A stretch of DNA of 64,000 nt from Deltaproteobacteria bacterium (lineage in GTDB: Bacteria; Myxococcota_A; UBA796; CAJQPC01). Within the stretch, counting starts at the first letter, position 1. Each line of letters starts with the position of its first letter. The translations under genes and the position numbers were made by a program. The notes below the pieces were generated by a model. That model did not search any database, was not told where the DNA came from, and was given only the letters and a program-made list of their open reading frames with translations. The stretch is from positions 1 to 64,000 of the forward strand of contig JADKFE010000019.1 of NCBI GenBank assembly GCA_016717595.1, in the 5' to 3' direction. Below, in pieces: positions 17,859-27,712 of the stretch.

Positions 17859-19190
17859 ATGACTGAGCTCACCCGCGCCGACCTCATCCGCCTCGCCGTG
17901 CCCAGCGTGGCGCTCACGGTGTTGACCTACGCCTTCCGCAGCGTCGATCAGTACTGGGTGCAGGGCCTCTCCACCGCCGCCCAGGCCGCGGTGGGCGCCT
18001 CGGTGTTCGTGGTGATCGGCTTCTTCACGCTCTTTGAGCTGCCGGCTCTGGGCGCCGCGCCGCTCATCGCCCGGGCGACCGGGGCCGGAGACGAGGAGCG
18101 CCGCCGGGAGCTCCTCGGCGCGGCCATGCTCACCACGCTGCTCGCCGCCGTCGTCGTCGCGATCGTAGGCGTCGCGGGCGCCGGGCTCATCGCGCGCAGC
18201 ATCGGCCTTGAGGGCGACACCGCCCAGGCGTTCATCACCTACTGGACGGCCTTGTGCGCCACGTTTTTGCCCTACGCCTTCACGCCGCTCATCGACTCGG
18301 CGTTCTTGTCCATGGGCGACTCCAAGCGCCCGATGTTGCTCCAGGGCCTTGGTTTGGGCGCAAACATCGTGTTGACGCCGCTGTTCATCTTTGACGAGGC
18401 CTTCGGGCTCCCGGGACTGGGCTGGGGCATCGCCGGGGCGGCCATCGCGTCGAACCTCAGCCGCGCCGTCGCCGCCGGGATCGGCCTGTGGTTGCTCGCC
18501 GAGCGCACCGGGCTCACCCTTCGCCACGTCCGCCCCGGCCCGGCCATCGCGCCGATCCTGCGCATGGGCGCGCCTTTGGCCTTGGGCACGCTGTTCTACG
18601 CCGGTGTGTACTGGCTGATGCTGCGCACGAGCATCTCGCCCTTGGGCCCCGCGGTGAACGCCGCCTTGGGCATCGGCTTCTCGGCCTTGGAGGGCGTCAC
18701 CTGGCCCACCTTCCACGGCCTGTCCATCGCCGTGGCGTCCATCGTCGGGCGGGCCTTGGGCGCGGGGCGGCCGGAGCTCGCCGAGCGCGCGCTGAGGCTG
18801 GCCTCGCCGATCACCACGGGCCTGGGGCTCACCGCCGCCGTCGTGTTCTGGCTCGGCGGCGAACGGATCGCCGCGGCGTTCAGCCTCGACCCCGAGGTGC
18901 GCTACGAGGCCACGCTGTACGCGACGGCCTTGGCCTTCACCCAGCTCTTCGTGGCCTATGAGGCGCTCTATGAGGGTGTGCTCTCCGGCGCTGGCGCCAC
19001 CCGCCAGGTGTTCTGGCTCTCCGCGCCCTTAAACCTGCTGAGGATCCCCTTGGCCTGGCTGTTCGCCTTCCCCTTGGGCCTGGGCTCCATGGGCGTGTGG
19101 TGGGCGATCAACCTGACCTCAGTGCTCAAGACCGGGCTCAAGTGGTGGGTGGTGCGGCGCGGAGACTGGCGATCGTTGGAGCTGCGCTGA
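17859..19190 (+). CDS. MATE-family efflux transporter
   Basis: This is a 443-aa protein with about 12 hydrophobic helices in two homologous halves, matching MATE (MOP superfamily) multidrug/cation exporters. Recognisable parts are the entry segment LIRLAVPSVALTVLTYAFRS, FELPALGAAPLIARATGAGD, and the second-half block GIGFSALEGVTWPTFHGL. The start at 17859 was chosen from where homology begins; its ribosome site is weak. It is divergent from the OPT gene, so the 96-base gap should carry both promoters. Confidence 0.9.
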   Translation: MTELTRADLIRLAVPSVALTVLTYAFRSVDQYWVQGLSTAAQAAVGASVFVVIGFFTLFELPALGAAPLIARATGAGDEERRRELLGAAMLTTLLAAVVVAIVGVAGAGLIARSIGLEGDTAQAFITYWTALCATFLPYAFTPLIDSAFLSMGDSKRPMLLQGLGLGANIVLTPLFIFDEAFGLPGLGWGIAGAAIASNLSRAVAAGIGLWLLAERTGLTLRHVRPGPAIAPILRMGAPLALGTLFYAGVYWLMLRTSISPLGPAVNAALGIGFSALEGVTWPTFHGLSIAVASIVGRALGAGRPELAERALRLASPITTGLGLTAAVVFWLGGERIAAAFSLDPEVRYEATLYATALAFTQLFVAYEALYEGVLSGAGATRQVFWLSAPLNLLRIPLAWLFAFPLGLGSMGVWWAINLTSVLKTGLKWWVVRRGDWRSLELR

Positions 19191-19195
19191 GTCGC

Positions 19196-20049
19196 TCAGC
19201 GCCCGCGGCGCCGAGAGATCAGCGCCACGAGGCCCACAAGCCAGCCCGCGCCGAGGCCGCCGGGCACGGTGGAGCAGCCGCCGTCGTCTTTGTCCTCGCC
19301 GCCGCCGGTGTCGCCGCCGGTGTCGCTCTCGGCGTCGGTGCAGGTCTCGGCCGTAGAGACCACGCCGCCGTCTTGGCCGTAGACATCCACACGCCAGCAG
19401 GTCTGCAGCTCGTCTTGCTCGACGAGGCCGATCAGCGTGAGGCTCGCGGCGCCGCCGGTGAGGTCCGCGGTGAGGGGGGTGTCGACGCCGTCGTTCGTGC
19501 GCACCAAGACCGCCGCGACGGCCGCCGCGGAGTTGTAGCCGCCGAGCGTCACCGAGAGCAGACGACCCTTCTCGGTGCCGCAGGTGGACTGATCCTCCTC
19601 AAAGGCCTCTCCCAAGGTGGCCGTAGCCGTGCCCGCGGCGCTGAGCTTCAGGGGTCGGTGGCCACCAAGGTCCACTTCAGCACGGTCTCCTCATCCCAGT
19701 CCGCGGGATCCGTGACGCCAGTGACGGTGAGGATGCCCGAGCCATCGGCGACGGCGCTCGTGGGCGTGGCGATGAGCAAGGCGCCCTCACGGAACACCTG
19801 CTCAGACGCCGTCGGCGCATACGCGATGAGGGTGGTCTCTAAGGTCACCAAGGAGCCATCTGCGGTGTAGCTGAGCCCCACCTCTTGCCCGTCATAGAGC
19901 AGCGGCAGCCGCATGATGATCGCGCTCTGCGCCGGAACGTCCCGCTGATCGTCGGCGGGCATCACCTTCTGGACGTGGGCGGGCATGGGATCGCAGGCCA
20001 GGGCCTCGTCAGAGAAGCCCAGAAGGGCGAGCAGCGGGAGGAGGGTCAT
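19196..20049 (-). CDS. MYXO-CTERM-type secreted protein, frameshifted
   Basis: Two overlapping frames form one gene. The first encodes a signal peptide (MTLLPLLALLGFSDEALA) and a region up to KWTLVATDP. The second carries on from LKLSAAG to the end. One extra base in the G4 run at 19651-19654 rejoins them into about 284 aa. The C-terminus is a Gly/Asp/Thr linker, then a Cys-led hydrophobic segment and a basic tail (CSTVPGGLGAGWLVGLVAL, then SRRRGR), a MYXO-CTERM-like sorting signal. It should be exported and processed to the cell surface. No catalytic domain is recognised. Confidence 0.75.
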
Positions 20050-20121
20050 CGTTGTGGCTCCAGTAGGATGACACCCCTCAAGATGGCTGAGCTTCGGCGC
20101 AGCCGCAACCCAGGGCCTGTC

Positions 20122-21033
20122 CTACATCAAGACGCCGTTGGGCGCGGGCTGGCGAAGCGGCGGCAGCTCGGTCTCGCCCAAGGTCTGCCGCAGGTTGATC
20201 TCGATCTTCCGCGAGAGGTCGGACAGCGGCAGGCCGTTGTAGAACATCGTGAACGGATCCTCCAGCACCCGGCCCACCTCGCTGATGAGGTTGAACGCCA
20301 TACAAACGATGAGGTTGAGCAGGACGATGAGGGGCCCCAGCTCGGCCACGAGACCAAAGGGCAACATCACCGCGTAGATCTGCACCAGCAGCTCCGCGGC
20401 GTAGCCATAGCCCCGGGGGATCGGCGTGCCCTTGATGCGCTCGCAGCCGCCTTGGATGTCGAGCAGAGAGGCGAGGGTCACGTCCAGGCTGTGGTGCTGA
20501 AGGCCGTCCAGGGCCCCCGCGCGGCGCAGGGCCGCGAGCTCCGTGGCCTGGGCGCGCAAGAGCGCAAACGGCACGTTCCACACCCCTTTGAGGCCGTCGA
20601 GCTCGTCGGGGGCCAGAAGCGCCCGCAGCTCCTCGTCCTCCACGGCGGGCTGCTCCCGCAGCGCCGCGCGTAAGGCGTGAACGTAGGCCCCGTGACGGTA
20701 GAGCAGCCGGGTGAGGGTGCGGCGGCGCTCCCCTTCATCCTCGATGACGAGGTTCGCCGAGAGCTGCAGGGCGAGCTGCCGAGAGCTGTTCACCATACGC
20801 CCCCAGAGCTGCCGCCCCTCCCACCATCGCGCATAGGACGTGTTTGTGCGAAAGCTCACGAAGATGCCCAAGGCGCCGCCGATGACCGCCAGCGGCAGGC
20901 TGGGCAGGTGCCACGCCGCGCTGTGGTGGCTGTGGAGCCCCCAGGCCACGAGCCCCGCCGCGACGTAGAAGATCGCGCTCTTGTACTGCCAGCCCAGAAT
21001 CGCCCACACCGAGCCCTGGTTGCGCGTCAGCAT
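20122..21033 (-). CDS. Bestrophin-family (UPF0187) anion channel protein
   Basis: This 303-aa membrane protein matches bacterial bestrophins: an N-terminal segment with GWQYKSAIFYVAAG, the signature FVSFRTNTSYARWWEGRQLW, and a C-terminal helical block with PFGLVAELGPLIVLLN and EVGRVLEDPF. Bestrophins form pentameric chloride/anion or cation channels. The start follows GGAGGTGA. The gene is alone, between the frameshifted MYXO-CTERM gene and a divergent lipoprotein gene. Confidence 0.88.
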   Translation of the reverse strand: MLTRNQGSVWAILGWQYKSAIFYVAAGLVAWGLHSHHSAAWHLPSLPLAVIGGALGIFVSFRTNTSYARWWEGRQLWGRMVNSSRQLALQLSANLVIEDEGERRRTLTRLLYRHGAYVHALRAALREQPAVEDEELRALLAPDELDGLKGVWNVPFALLRAQATELAALRRAGALDGLQHHSLDVTLASLLDIQGGCERIKGTPIPRGYGYAAELLVQIYAVMLPFGLVAELGPLIVLLNLIVCMAFNLISEVGRVLEDPFTMFYNGLPLSDLSRKIEINLRQTLGETELPPLRQPAPNGVLM

Positions 21034-21197
21034 CCATCACCTCCACAGATCCTGCGCCACGTCAGGTTTTGAGACCGCACGAAGCACCCCGGCTAACCTG
21101 TGAGAGACCGCGGCGGGATCCCGCGCAGCGCGTCCCCCGCCCCTTCGCGCCGCCTGCAGACCGCGGCGACCGCGAAACGTCCAGGGACTTTGGCAAG

Positions 21198-21236
21198 TTG
21201 ACACACACCACCACCACAATTGGCTACCTTGATCGC
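21198..21236 (+). promoter_or_regulatory. Candidate promoter of FG-GAP lipoprotein gene
   Basis: A perfect TTGACA lies at 21198-21203, with TGGCTACCTT about 17-21 bases downstream. The -10 hexamer is imperfect, but the position (about 25-60 bases before the ATG) fits a sigma70-type promoter. Confidence 0.4.
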
Positions 21237-21258
21237 ACCCTCGGAGAGAGAGAACACC

Positions 21259-23160
21259 ATGCGCGCGCCCCTAAGCCTCCTGCTCCCCTGCTTCCTGTTC
21301 GCCTGCTCTGACTACGAGATCAAGCCTGACGAGGACGAGCCGGGTGAGCCGTTGGAGGAGACCGGCGATCCAGAGTGTCCTCCCCAGATCCCCGACTGCA
21401 ACGACTCTGAGCCGCCCGAGGACACCGAGGTAGAGGTGGTCGATCCCGGCGACTGCGACATCACCCTCGCCGACCCGGGCACCGTCGAGATCGCGGAGGA
21501 GTGTGAAGGCAGCGGCAGCTCCGGCACGGTGACCGACCCCTTCAACCTCACCATCGAGATGTCGTACACCTCCGCGGGCAGCGGCGCCATCGTCATGCCC
21601 GCCGTGGGCAACCTCAACGACGACAACGGCGACGGCCGCGTGGACGAGACCGACATCCCCGACATCGTGTTCACCACCTGGCAGGGCAACACCCTCGTGG
21701 CGCTCAACGGCGCCGACGGCTCGGAGATCTTTGAGGTCTCGGGCTACAACGGCCAAGGTGGCGTCACCATCGCCGATGTGGACTCCGACGGCGAGCCCGA
21801 GATCGTCGCCTTCACCACCGCCAACAACATCGCCGCGGTGAACAACGCCGGCGTCGCCAAGTGGAAGTCGGCCACCTTCGGCGTGATGTCGTACCCCCAG
21901 CCCACCGTCGCTGACCTCGACGCCGACGGCAAACCCGAGGTCATCGGCGACATCGGCGTGGTCAACGGCGAAGACGGCTCCACCGTGGCCACGCTCACCG
22001 GCATCACGAACTCCTGGCGCACGCCCATCGCCGCCGACCTCGACCAAGACGGCAAACAAGAGATCATCCTCGGCAACCGCGTGTTCAGCGCCACCGGCGG
22101 CCTCTTGTGGTCCAACTCCGGCACCGGCGCGGGCAACTTCTCCGCCGTGGCCGACGTCGACGGCGACCCAGGCGGCGAGGTCTTCTTCGTCTCCGGAAAC
22201 CAGCTCTTTTTGCACGACGACGACGGCACGCTGATCCGCGCCACCACCATCCCCGGCTCAAACCCCGGCCCGCCCTCTGTCGCTGACTTCGACGGCGACG
22301 GCGAGATCGAGATCGCCATCCCCGCCAACACCACGATCTCCTTGTGGAAGATCGACGGCACGAAGGTGTGGCAGATGCCGATGCAAGACAGCTCCGGCCT
22401 CGCGGGCTGCTCGGGCTACGACATGGACGGCGACGGCGCCTACGAGGTGCTCTTCGCCGATGAGGACGCCCTGCGTATGTACGACGGCGCCACCGGGGCC
22501 ATCCTGTACGAGAACTACACCCACTCTTCAGGCACGGTCTGGGAGTACCCGGTCATCGCCGACGTCGACCAAGACGGCTCGGCGGAGATCGTCATCGCCT
22601 CGAACGTCTACAGCGGCGCCGGCGTGAAGGGCGTCACCGTCTTCGGCCACGCGGGCGACGGCTGGCCGCAGTCTGGGCCCACCTGGGGCACCCACGACTT
22701 CGCCGTGACCAACCTCAACCCCGACGGCTCGGTGCCGATCGTCCCTGAGGCGTCTTGGCAGAAGTACAACGTCTTCCGCGCCCGGCCTTCAGTGGACGAC
22801 CCCTCCGCCGCCGACCTCACCGTGAGCTACGACGACCTCTGCGTCGCCGACTGCAACAACGGCCCGATCAAGATCTCGTTCCAGGTGGCCAACAAAGGCG
22901 CCGTGGACGTCGAGGCCGGGACGCCCTGGGCGTTCTACAAGGTAGACGGCGAGACGGTCACCTTGGTGAAGACCGGCACGCTGGACGCCATCGCCGCGGG
23001 CACCGCCGCTCAAGGCTTCGCGATTGAGCTCGTCCCGGGAGACATCGGCGTGAACGGCTTCTTGATGACGGTGGACGACGACGGCGCCGGGGGCTCGTTG
23101 CACAGCGAGTGTGACGAAGAGAACAACACCGTGGTCTGGATCGACCGCATCTGTAGCTGA
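21259..23160 (+). CDS. FG-GAP/VCBS-repeat lipoprotein
   Basis: This is a 633-aa exported lipoprotein. The signal ends in lipobox LFAC (Cys about residue 16), followed by an acidic, Pro/Glu/Thr-rich linker with extra cysteines. The body is a beta-propeller of FG-GAP repeats with Ca-binding loops such as DVDSDGEPEIV, DLDADGKPEVIG, DLDQDGKQEIILG, DFDGDGEIEIAIP and DVDQDGSAEIVIAS. The last ~130 residues look like a CARDB-type immunoglobulin-like domain. Such propellers usually mediate adhesion or recognition at the cell surface. A strong hairpin follows the gene. Confidence 0.88.
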   Translation: MRAPLSLLLPCFLFACSDYEIKPDEDEPGEPLEETGDPECPPQIPDCNDSEPPEDTEVEVVDPGDCDITLADPGTVEIAEECEGSGSSGTVTDPFNLTIEMSYTSAGSGAIVMPAVGNLNDDNGDGRVDETDIPDIVFTTWQGNTLVALNGADGSEIFEVSGYNGQGGVTIADVDSDGEPEIVAFTTANNIAAVNNAGVAKWKSATFGVMSYPQPTVADLDADGKPEVIGDIGVVNGEDGSTVATLTGITNSWRTPIAADLDQDGKQEIILGNRVFSATGGLLWSNSGTGAGNFSAVADVDGDPGGEVFFVSGNQLFLHDDDGTLIRATTIPGSNPGPPSVADFDGDGEIEIAIPANTTISLWKIDGTKVWQMPMQDSSGLAGCSGYDMDGDGAYEVLFADEDALRMYDGATGAILYENYTHSSGTVWEYPVIADVDQDGSAEIVIASNVYSGAGVKGVTVFGHAGDGWPQSGPTWGTHDFAVTNLNPDGSVPIVPEASWQKYNVFRARPSVDDPSAADLTVSYDDLCVADCNNGPIKISFQVANKGAVDVEAGTPWAFYKVDGETVTLVKTGTLDAIAAGTAAQGFAIELVPGDIGVNGFLMTVDDDGAGGSLHSECDEENNTVVWIDRICS

Positions 23161-23173
23161 GCCGCGGCCTTCT

Positions 23174-23206
23174 CGCCCGGCGCGCAACACCTCGCCGCGC
23201 CGGGCG
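23174..23206 (+). terminator. Terminator of FG-GAP lipoprotein gene
   Basis: An 11-bp perfect GC stem (23174-23184 with 23196-23206) and an 11-nt loop are followed by TTGTGATTG, starting 14 bases after the stop. The T-rich tail is short. Confidence 0.6.
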
Positions 23207-23311
23207 TTGTGATTGATCGCCCAGACGCCCCGAACTATGGGGATTTCGCGCCGCTTTGTCCCCGCGAGACACCACCTTTGGTATCTTGAGCGCGCTCACG
23301 TCAGGATCATC

Positions 23312-24472
23312 ATGTCTCAGCCGACCCGTGGAGACGCCCACAAAAGCCTGCTCACCGGCCACCCGTGGTCAGAGGCGACCGGCTTACAGCGTGTGCGACC
23401 GGGCTTCTGTTTTGAGCCCGACGAGGACGCGCTCCTGGCCTTGGGCTGGCCACACCTCGCCCTGCTCGTCGACGACGACGACCCTCAGCACCCCCCGGTG
23501 CCTGTGCGGCGGGTGCTGCGTCAGCTCTACTTCAAGCGGCGTGTTCGTTGGCAGCGCACCTCCGCGATTCGCCTCACCCGGGCCTGGGGCCAGCCCGTCA
23601 TCTTCACCAAAGGCCTCGACGAAGACCTCCTCCACGAGTCGGTCGCCAACGCCTTAGAGCAGCGCGAGCCCATCTCCAACCGTGAGGCCGACCTGCTCGT
23701 CGAGACCCGCATGACCCGCACCACGGCGGGCATGTCCGAGCAGTCCATCGAGAGCTTCTGTATGCTCCTGGAGGCGCAGGTCGGCCCGGCGCGCCTCGTG
23801 AAGTCGATGACCGAGCTTCTGGAGGACATGAGCACCGAGCAGCTCTGGGTGCGCTGGACTCTGCCGTCCTGGTTCACGTTTCAGCTCGGTTACCTCCTTG
23901 AGCGCCTGCCCCGGGAGCGGGCCCAACACTTCAAGCCGCGGCTGCGGAACGTGCTGGAGCGCGCGCTCTCCGCCGCCGACCCGCGCCCTTGGTCCGACCG
24001 CCAGTCGAGCCACGCGCGCTCGCTACATCTCGTGCTCAACGGGGGCCGCGCCGCCATCGAGAGCACCGATGGCGACCCTCGCTGGTACACCCACATCCAC
24101 GACGACTCGGAGCTCATCAGCCGCCGCATCGGCCGCGTCGCCAGCGTCGTAGAGCCCGACGCCCACATGGTCTTTTTGGGCGGCCTGCGGGTGCTGCGCC
24201 AGTACGGCCGGGATTGGCGGAAGAAGCTCGCCACCTTAGACGCCCAAGAGTGGTTCATCGAGCAGATGGGCCCGATCAACGCCCCCGAGACCCTGGCGCT
24301 CATGCTGGCGATGCGCCGGGGCTCCTTGGTGCGCACCACGGCGGCGGGCTGGTTCCACACCCGCGCGGACGCCGTGATGCCGATGCTCGCCGAGGCCGCC
24401 AAAGGTGAGGGCGAGCTGGCGTTAGCGGCGCAAGACACCCTGCGTGAGCTTGAGCGGCGCCGCATCGGCTGA
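23312..24472 (+). CDS. Conserved-looking hypothetical protein
   Basis: This 386-aa soluble protein has codon use and a ribosome site (AGGA before the ATG at 23312) typical of the neighbouring genes, so it is very likely real. It is rich in Arg, Leu and Glu and predicted largely helical. No signal peptide, membrane segment or catalytic motif is evident. The C-terminal part (ISRRIGRVASVVEPDAHMVF, WRKKLATLDAQEWFIEQM) could be an alpha-helical repeat. A GGTATCTT element about 35 bases upstream may be its -10 box. I do not recognise the family. Confidence 0.7.
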   Translation: MSQPTRGDAHKSLLTGHPWSEATGLQRVRPGFCFEPDEDALLALGWPHLALLVDDDDPQHPPVPVRRVLRQLYFKRRVRWQRTSAIRLTRAWGQPVIFTKGLDEDLLHESVANALEQREPISNREADLLVETRMTRTTAGMSEQSIESFCMLLEAQVGPARLVKSMTELLEDMSTEQLWVRWTLPSWFTFQLGYLLERLPRERAQHFKPRLRNVLERALSAADPRPWSDRQSSHARSLHLVLNGGRAAIESTDGDPRWYTHIHDDSELISRRIGRVASVVEPDAHMVFLGGLRVLRQYGRDWRKKLATLDAQEWFIEQMGPINAPETLALMLAMRRGSLVRTTAAGWFHTRADAVMPMLAEAAKGEGELALAAQDTLRELERRRIG

Positions 24473-24497
24473 GCCGCCCAGGGCCCTCCCCTGCCGC

Positions 24498-25121
24498 TTA
24501 CTCGGGCGTCTCTTGGTAAGAGTAGCGCTCCTCAAGCCAAGGGTCGGCGCGGTTGTGGTAACCGCGCTCCTCCCAGTAGCCGCGGCGATCCGCCGCGAGG
24601 ACCTCCACCCCGCTCACCCACTTCGCGCTCTTCCAGGCGTAGAGGTGATGCACGACGAGGCGCATCGGCGCGCCGTGGTCCGGCGTCAGGGGTTGGCCGT
24701 CGTGGTGCGTGGCGAAGAGGTTCTCAGGCCTGAAGAAGTCGCCCCAGGCGAGGTTCGTCGTGTAGCCGACGCTGTCCCAGGCGTGAATCAGCGCGTGTTT
24801 GGCCGTGGCTTTGGGCCGAGCGCGGCCGATGAGCTCGGCGACGCTCACCCCGCCCCAGCGGTTCTCGTAACGAGACCAGGTCGTGACGCAGTGGAAGTCT
24901 TGGGTGGTCTCAAACCGGGGCAGCGCCGTGAACTCGGCCCAGCTCAACGTGAACGGCGCCTCGACCTCACCCCACACCCGAAAGCTCCAGGTGGCGGGGT
25001 CAAAGGTGGGCGTGGGGCCCTCGTGCAGCACGGGCCAGCCGCGAACGAGCTTTTGCCCAGGAGGCAGACGCTCTGTGGAGCGCACCGGGCGAACGGCCTG
25101 ACCACGACGAAAGAGCGGCAT
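24498..25121 (-). CDS. Sulfite-oxidase-fold molybdopterin-dependent oxidoreductase
   Basis: This is a 207-aa single-domain oxidoreductase of the sulfite oxidase/MsrP (YedY) fold. DFHCVTTWSRYENRWGGV carries the single Cys expected to ligate molybdenum, and HGAPMRLVVHHLYAWKSAKW is the conserved cofactor-binding block. No signal peptide is visible, so a cytoplasmic location is likely, unlike periplasmic MsrP. No heme partner is adjacent. The ATG at 25121 overlaps the upstream gene's stop (TGATG); a GTG lies directly before it. Confidence 0.85.
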   Translation of the reverse strand: MPLFRRGQAVRPVRSTERLPPGQKLVRGWPVLHEGPTPTFDPATWSFRVWGEVEAPFTLSWAEFTALPRFETTQDFHCVTTWSRYENRWGGVSVAELIGRARPKATAKHALIHAWDSVGYTTNLAWGDFFRPENLFATHHDGQPLTPDHGAPMRLVVHHLYAWKSAKWVSGVEVLAADRRGYWEERGYHNRADPWLEERYSYQETPE

Positions 25122-25898
25122 CACGCACCGAGCTGAAGCTGTGTAAACCCGAACCGGACCTTAAGCGTCATGTACTCTTCGCTGATCTCTAAGGCCACGT
25201 CGGTGACCTCCATGCGCAGCTTCAAGCGCCGCCCCCGCGCCGCCGACGAGGCCGTCGAGCTGCTCCTTGGGCAAGATCGGCACGGGGTTAAACTGCTGAG
25301 ACTGCTGCTGAAGCAGCTTGGCGATGCCGTCGTTCGCGAGGCGAAGCAGGAGGTTGTCGCCAAGATCGATCGACACGTTCTTGAGCGTGCCGACGACGGC
25401 CTTACGATCCGCGTCAAAGCGGATGTCGCCCAAGGCGAGCTCAGCGCCCACCCGCTTCTCGATGACGAAGGGCAGCTCGATGTTCTCTTTGAGCAGGACC
25501 GCCTTGCCCCGGGCGACGGCCTTAAAGTACGCCTCGGCGCCGATCTGCTGGGGGGCGTAGGTGAACTCGCTGCCTTCACGGTCGAGCATCACCTCCCAGT
25601 CGCCCTCGATGCGGATGAGGTCGTTGAGCACGTCGTAGACCTGCTCGCGGCGCGCACCCCAGGTCTGGGAGGCCCGCTCCTTGACCTTATGAAGGGCCTC
25701 GTTCTGGGGGCCCTCCAAGAGCCCCGCCACCTTCTCCTTGACCTGGAGCGTGCGGGCGAGATCACGCAGGTTCTCGACCAGGTTGAAGGGCCCGCCGCCT
25801 ACTCGGAACGGCAGCGCCGCCCCGAGGAGATCAGAGAAGAGCGCCTTCCCCAAAGAGATCGAGAAGTGGTATCCCTCGTTGAGCTGCTTCTGCGACAT
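25121..25898 (-). CDS. Hypothetical protein, frameshifted near its 3' end
   Basis: The main frame begins MSQKQLNEGYHFSISLGKAL. Just after EQLDGLVGGAG, coding-like sequence switches to another frame (RLKLRMEVTDVALEISEEYM, ending FTQLQLGA). Removing one base from the C5 run at 25232-25236 gives a 258-aa protein. Its stop then overlaps the downstream ATG as TGATG, which supports this reconstruction. The protein alternates charged and hydrophobic residues, resembling amphipathic lipid- or membrane-associated beta-barrel-like domains, but I assign no function. Confidence 0.7.
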
Positions 25899-25931
25899 CG
25901 GGCCTCCAGCCAGCCGCAGTCTACACCAGGA

Positions 25932-25957
25932 GAGGGGCGCTCGTCGTCGCGCCCCTC
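25932..25957 (-). terminator. Possible terminator downstream of ndk
   Basis: A 9-bp perfect stem (25932-25940 with 25949-25957) with an 8-nt loop lies about 40 bases past the ndk stop on the minus strand. There is no strong T-run. Confidence 0.4.
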
Positions 25958-25996
25958 AGCGGTGAGCCGCTTGGGCCCTGGGGAGCAAAACGGAGC

Positions 25997-26416
<420 letters not shown>

Positions 26417-26500
26417 GGGGACACTCCAGTGGGGGTTTGGAGCCGCCCCCTATCCCGCCAACGAGCCCCGAGGCAAGCGCCCGCGCCACGCCGCGGAGGA

Positions 26501-27700
26501 TCAGCGCTCAAGCTCGGCGAGGATCGCCCGGGCGAGGTCGGCGTCAACGGGGCGCCCACGCTCATCCACGGCCACCCGCGCGGCGTCCTCTAAGGCCTGC
26601 CGACGTTTGGCGGCGTCCCCAAGCCCGCCCCAAGCCCGCCCCAACAGCAAGAGCGCCTGGGCGCGGCTGCCCGTGCGTTTGTTGCCGTAGGACTGCAGCG
26701 CCGGGTTCAGCCAGGTCTCGATGATCTCGTGCAGGCGCGCCGGGTTCCAGCCCGAGCCATACCGGGCCAACATCGCCTCGGCGGCCTCGACGCGCAGATC
26801 GGCGCGGGTCGGCACGTCCTGAATCTGCTCTAACGCCAAGAGATACCGCGCCTCACCCGCGTAACCTTCGCGGCGATCCGGCGGCAGCCCCGCCGCCGCC
26901 GCCGCGACCTCCGCGGGCACCTCTTGGGAGAGGCGCTGGCCGCCGATGGACGCCACCGAGGGCCGCAGGCCGATCTTTCGCGCGAGGGGCGAGACGGTCT
27001 GATCTTGTTCGCCGAGGTGCCACAGCAAGGCGTGGACCTTCGGCGCGAGGGGGTCATCGGCGGCGTGCAGCCAAGAGTGCTCGTGCATGAGCAGCCCGGC
27101 GAAGGAGAGATCGGCCCGGCCGCTGCTCTCTTCCCAGGCCACGACGCCGTGCTCCACCCAGCGGGCACGATCGAAGGGCTCTAGGCGCGCCAAGGTAGAG
27201 GCCCCGGCGACCCGCCGCTCGGGGAAGCGGCTCTCTAAGAACGCCCGGGCCTCGTGAAGCTGGCGCTCGTCATTGGCGATCTGATCGCGCCAGTTCGACG
27301 GCAGACCGACGTACCACGAGCGCTCGGCTTGGCTGACCCCCTCAGGCGCGGCGTCAGCGGCGTGGGCCTCGCCGGGCTCCAGAGGCAGGCCCGCCTCTAA
27401 GCGTAGGCCCTGGGCGAGATCCTCCATGCGGTGCCCGACCAGCGCGACGAGGTCGTAGCCCCCGCGGCGCAGGGGCACGGCCATCGCCGAGCGCATCGGC
27501 CCCGCCCAGCGGAGCTGCGGCCCCTCCACCGGGGCGAGGCTGCGCTGGCGTAGGGCGATGTCTAAGGCCGGGATGTAGCGGCTGTCTAGGACAAACATCA
27601 GCACAGGGGCGGAGGGGCCGCCTGCGCCGCCGAGGGCCTCTGCCCAGAGCGGCTCGGCGACCCGAGGGGTCTCCTTGCGCCGAAAAAAATCCCAGACCAT
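26501..27700 (-). CDS. Hypothetical protein in the sucCD unit
   Basis: This 399-aa soluble protein has an excellent ribosome site (AAGGAG) and begins only 12 bases after the sucD stop, so it is probably co-transcribed with sucCD. It opens MVWDFFRRKETPRV. The middle region has HEHSWLHAADDPLAPKVHAL, and the C-terminal half is helical and repeat-like (RTGSRAQALLLLGRAWGGLG, RRQALEDAARVA), similar to TPR-type helix pairs. No catalytic motif is recognised. Confidence 0.7.
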   Translation of the reverse strand: MVWDFFRRKETPRVAEPLWAEALGGAGGPSAPVLMFVLDSRYIPALDIALRQRSLAPVEGPQLRWAGPMRSAMAVPLRRGGYDLVALVGHRMEDLAQGLRLEAGLPLEPGEAHAADAAPEGVSQAERSWYVGLPSNWRDQIANDERQLHEARAFLESRFPERRVAGASTLARLEPFDRARWVEHGVVAWEESSGRADLSFAGLLMHEHSWLHAADDPLAPKVHALLWHLGEQDQTVSPLARKIGLRPSVASIGGQRLSQEVPAEVAAAAAGLPPDRREGYAGEARYLLALEQIQDVPTRADLRVEAAEAMLARYGSGWNPARLHEIIETWLNPALQSYGNKRTGSRAQALLLLGRAWGGLGDAAKRRQALEDAARVAVDERGRPVDADLARAILAELER

Positions 27701-27712
27701 CCTGGCTCCTTC

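Noticed and set aside
26617..26646. Doubled 11-base repeat AAGCCCGCCCC
   Set aside because: It lies inside the coding frame of the hypothetical gene at 26501-27700 and is a two-copy GC-rich repeat with no flanking signals.
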